From Bremia lactucae (Eukaryota > Oomycota > Peronosporomycetes > Peronosporales > Peronosporaceae): a stretch of 64,000 nucleotides of DNA. The translations under genes and the position numbers were made by a program. The stretch lies in NCBI RefSeq assembly GCF_004359215.1, contig NC_090621.1:124001-188000 (forward strand), written 5' to 3'. The notes under the pieces are model-generated. The model saw only the letters and a list, made by a program, of their open reading frames with translations, was not told where the DNA came from and searched no databases. Numbering within the stretch: the first letter of the stretch is position 1; the number at the start of each line of letters is the position of its first letter. Positions 60,580-64,000 of the stretch are shown one piece after another.

Positions 60580-61682
60580 ATGGACATGTTAGATGATAAT
60601 GGAAATACGCATCACGTTTCGCATGAAAGATACTCCTTCCAATGTGACATCGGAAGGAGTGCGGTCGAACGAATGAGTTCGACCGTAGGTAATGATGCCA
60701 TCTTGGCCATGCTGTCCGGTTTCGACAGAGATCCATCGCCAAGTTCATACAACATGAACTTGACGAGGCGAAGGAGAAGGTAGCCTTGCTTACTCAGCAA
60801 GGCTCTCAAGAGGCAGAACTGTTGAGGTCCCAAATGGTACAGACTACTGTACTTGGGATGCCGGACATGCGTCGTCCCGAAACTCATAAGATTGACATCT
60901 TTAAGTATAGGGGAATCGAAGAAGACTTCCTCTTAAGATGGTTTGTCGAGTTGGACGATGCCATAAGAACACGTCACATCAGCGATGAGCAAATGCAAAT
61001 CGCATTCGCTCACTCAAATATGGCAGGTCGTGCCAAAACTTGGGCATTGGGCCTTAAGTTGCGTGACCCGTATGTCTTTGGGTCACTAGAGGCTTTTAAA
61101 ACCAGGCTCAAACAGACGTTTGAACTGCCTAGGGCTGAATTAAGAGCTCGATCAGAGCTTCTAAAACTCAGGCAAGATGTTCACGCTTATGCCCAGCACA
61201 TACGACTCTCAGCGAGCTGTATAACAAACAACCCAGTCCATGAACACACGTTGATTACGTTGTTCATGCAAGGTTATACGGATGGTCCCATAAAGACCCA
61301 AATTTTCCGCTTGGAACTGGATACGCTTAAAAAGGCAATATCCTTTGCCGAGCAGGAGAACTTTGGCTTCACACAGGCTCAAGCTAATTCGTCATCATGT
61401 CGTTCTCCACGACGACACGAGCTTGAAGGTCCAGAACCAATGGACCTCTCTTATGTCGAAAGCGAGAAACCATGCTTTCCAAACAACAAGCGATTGCATT
61501 TCTGCAATCGCTGTAAGAAGTTAGAACACTACGCTCATAAGTGCAGTGCCCCACGCCCAGCACCGAAAGATACTGAACGTAATTTTGGACCGTATGCCAA
61601 AAAGGGCAACGGTCGCGGGTCCGACGTTGTTACGAAATCGCAACAGCGTGGCGGACCGCCGAAAAACGGTCGGGTTCACTAG
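60580..61682 (+). pseudogene. E9 gypsy gag, nearly intact
   Basis: Starts at ATG 60580 (MDMLDDNGNTHHVSHERYSF). One frameshift near 60730 and then open from 60786 to 61682: DFLLRWFVELDDAIRTRHIS, LKLRDPYVFGSLEAFKTRLK, FELPRAELRARSELLKLRQD, HTLITLFMQGYTDGPIKTQI, PMDLSYVESEKPCF, and a complete zinc knuckle CNRCKKLEHYAHKC (about 61500-61545). Ends at TAG 61680-61682. It would be the reference gag for E1, E10, E11 and E12. Confidence 0.8.
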
Positions 61683-61739
61683 GGGCGCAACGCCCTACTG
61701 ATCCAGAAACCTCAAGAGAATTTGCAAATCTTGTGACAA

Positions 61740-62130
61740 AAGTTGCTACAGACACAATCATTATGTGTCTATGTACCCGATGATGAGGTATTTCTCATCA
61801 CCTTGAAGTTAAAAGTGACAAATGATTTGTCACTTAGAGCCCTGGTGGGGTGCGGAGCGTAAAAAAAAATTATTCGTCGCCAGTCGCTAGAGGGTCGTAG
61901 GCTCAAATATGTTGAGCGCGACATCCCTTAAGCAAAGATGACGGTGCGTCTATAGACAGGCGCATCGATAACAGGAATGAAACGCGTAGTGAACTTTCAC
62001 TACACGTTAAACGATTTACAGTACGATGATAGTTTCATCGTACTGGATTTGGATGACAAATTTGATGTCATCCTAGGTTTACCTTGGCTCAGAAATATGA
62101 GCCAAGAATCAGCTGGAAGCATCGAACCGT
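61740..62130 (+). pseudogene. E9 gypsy protease
   Basis: The plus strand is frame-broken: the LVGCGA-type remnant of the active site (SLRALVGCGA) at about 61830-61860, RQSLEGRRLKYVERDIP at 61875-61930, and LDLDDKFDVILGLPWL at about 62040-62090. The catalytic Asp-Ser-Gly appears as V-G-C-G. Inactive. Confidence 0.6.
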
Positions 62131-62944
62131 AAAGATGCCTGCCACTTGTTCATCAGACGGCCATCTGATGAACGTCTTGGAGCGTCCCAAGCGTATGGAT
62201 GTACTACGAGTGAGTGCGATGGCCTCACCTATGGTACGGTCATTAGTACGACTGCACAAGATCACAGTGTGATTACTAATCACACTGTGGATTCAGCAGC
62301 CGGCGGCTGTTCGAATGCACAGGCAGCGCCGAAGGTCCACTACTCGAAGAAGTCGAGTGTATTGAGACATGAATGTACGCCTAGCGGGCGACATTCAACG
62401 AATATACCGGTTGGCCCAATAAGACAACACGATGAAACTAGGTCGTGTAGAGAGTCGACCGTAGAGGACCCGACTGTGATAGCGCAATCACACTCGGAAG
62501 ACGTTGAGGGAAAAGGTCCCCATGTGCTTGAAGAGAAATCTCCTCAAATAGTTGAAGTAACAAGACTTCAACACCCCGAAGGATTAATCCCTCGGCAGCT
62601 TGTGAATAAATTCCAGCAAGAAACCGAGACATTAAATGTCTTCGATAATAACGGTTCAAGATTGGGCGCTTATACTCTTGATCTGTATGCGCCTCCGAAA
62701 TTAACTTTGGAGATAACTCAATTGCCAACCCTAGAACCTAAGCGGTTGTTGATAGATCTGCATGGTGGGAAAATCATGCAGATCTGCGTACTCGTCACTG
62801 AGGACGATTACGTAACCGACATTCGGTCAGCGGTAATTTTTGCAGAGAACAAACGGATTCTCAGCAGCTCATCGATGGACAAAACTGTCCTCGATGTGAA
62901 GACTCGGATTGAAAGATACAGTACTCAATCTTGGGAGTCACTCA
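62131..62944 (+). pseudogene. E9 protease-RT linker
   Basis: The plus strand contains SDGHLMNVLERPKRMDVLRV (62150-62215), then a long stretch leading to ITQLPTLEPKRLLIDLHGGK, SSSSMDKTVLDVKTRIERYS and TQSWESL (62710-62944), the pre-RT segment shared with E10. It then runs into the gap. Confidence 0.6.
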
Positions 62945-63639
62945 NNNNNNNNNNNNNNNNNNNNNNNNNNNNNNNNNNNNNNNNNNNNNNNNNNNNNNNN
63001 NNNNNNNNNNNNNNNNNNNNNNNNNNNNNNNNNNNNNNNNNNNNNNNNNNNNNNNNNNNNNNNNNNNNNNNNNNNNNNNNNNNNNNNNNNNNNNNNNNNN
63101 NNNNNNNNNNNNNNNNNNNNNNNNNNNNNNNNNNNNNNNNNNNNNNNNNNNNNNNNNNNNNNNNNNNNNNNNNNNNNNNNNNNNNNNNNNNNNNNNNNNN
63201 NNNNNNNNNNNNNNNNNNNNNNNNNNNNNNNNNNNNNNNNNNNNNNNNNNNNNNNNNNNNNNNNNNNNNNNNNNNNNNNNNNNNNNNNNNNNNNNNNNNN
63301 NNNNNNNNNNNNNNNNNNNNNNNNNNNNNNNNNNNNNNNNNNNNNNNNNNNNNNNNNNNNNNNNNNNNNNNNNNNNNNNNNNNNNNNNNNNNNNNNNNNN
63401 NNNNNNNNNNNNNNNNNNNNNNNNNNNNNNNNNNNNNNNNNNNNNNNNNNNNNNNNNNNNNNNNNNNNNNNNNNNNNNNNNNNNNNNNNNNNNNNNNNNN
63501 NNNNNNNNNNNNNNNNNNNNNNNNNNNNNNNNNNNNNNNNNNNNNNNNNNNNNNNNNNNNNNNNNNNNNNNNNNNNNNNNNNNNNNNNNNNNNNNNNNNN
63601 NNNNNNNNNNNNNNNNNNNNNNNNNNNNNNNNNNNNNNN
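62945..63639. other. assembly gap (695 N)
   Basis: Gap inside E9. By comparison with E10, the missing DNA should be the end of the linker and the first part of RT. The two sides are collinear. Confidence 0.95.
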
Positions 63640-64000
63640 ATCTTTTCTTCTATGGATCTGATGGATGGGTTCTATCAAATCCTTATGCGTGAACGGGACA
63701 TCCCGTACACAGCAGTGAGCACCCCCAGTGGGATGCTCTGGGAATGGCTAGTGATGCCTCAGGGGCTTCGTAACGCCCCTGCAACTTTCAACAGATGCGT
63801 AACAAATCTGTTGAGACCGGTGCGAGAATTCGCACCGAGTAATTTTGACGATGTATTTATACATAGCCGGTATATGGCGGAAAGACAGACGCGGAAGTTC
63901 ATAAAACTCACGTTTGCCAGGTTCTTACAATTATGCGAAAGCATAAGTTGTATGCAAATTAAAAGAAGTGCATATTCGCTGCAAGCGAAATACCACTTCT
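63640..64000 (+). pseudogene. E9 gypsy reverse transcriptase (continues past the window)
   Basis: Plus strand: SSMDLMDGFYQILMRERDIP, YTAVSTPSGMLWEWLVMPQG, LRNAPATFNRCVTNLL, then FAPSNFDDVFIHSRYMAER. The catalytic YxDD reads NFDD (Tyr to Asn), but both aspartates remain. After about 63895 the frame shifts; HKLYAN..KEVHIRCKRN words correspond to HKLYANLKKCIF in E10. Confidence 0.7.

Noticed and set aside
62909..63692. Frames of about 250 codons made mostly of X
   Set aside because: They only span the 695-base assembly gap.

Overview
The window looks like a retrotransposon-rich stretch of an oomycete genome, probably a Phytophthora or downy-mildew relative. The evidence is eukaryotic genes with very short GT-AG introns (62-76 bp), a fused LeuC/LeuD-type isopropylmalate dehydratase, a GT71 mannosyltransferase-like gene, and many chromodomain-bearing Ty3/gypsy elements. 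Only six genes look intact: two type II membrane protein genes at 3.7-7.4 kb, and four genes packed into an island at 41.4-47.3 kb. I saw no rRNA, CRISPR array, bacterial operon or recognisable RXLR/CRN effector.

Layout. 1-3.5 kb: minus-strand gypsy gag/PR/RT remnants with LTR scraps. 3.7-7.4 kb: a membrane/stem protein and a GT71 glycosyltransferase. 8-14 kb: an LTR, a LINE fragment, and a plus-strand gypsy pol ending in its own polypurine tract and LTR. 14.7-20.4 kb: gypsy element E4 with both LTRs but no RT. 21.2-29.6 kb: minus-strand gypsy element E10 with both LTRs; its 5' LTR carries a tRNA-Glu-like SINE-type insertion. 30.4-34.1 kb: a Mutator-like (MULE) DNA transposon with about 130-bp terminal inverted repeats, a FAR1/MULE transposase and an OTU-type cysteine protease domain, inserted in an LTR. 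34.5-40.4 kb: minus-strand gypsy element E11, whose 3' end is nearly identical to that of E10. 41.4-47.3 kb: gene island. 47.9-64 kb: nested gypsy pieces with two assembly gaps and one ambiguous base.

Gene island. The fused isopropylmalate dehydratase (leucine biosynthesis) is followed by F-actin capping protein alpha (five exons, 288 residues when spliced). That gene is divergent from a RABL3-type small GTPase (two exons, 250 residues), with only 102 bp between start codons. The GTPase is convergent with a single-pass membrane protein of unknown function.

LTR families are named here LTR-A to LTR-E and elements E1-E12; these labels are mine. Nearly all gypsy coding regions carry stops and frameshifts, so they are given as pseudogenes with approximate borders. 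A recurrent feature is an antisense open frame between the chromodomain and the 3' LTR (clear in E4, E10 and E11, partial in E6, weak in E3). With the OTU-bearing MULE it is the most interesting candidate for something not fully described.
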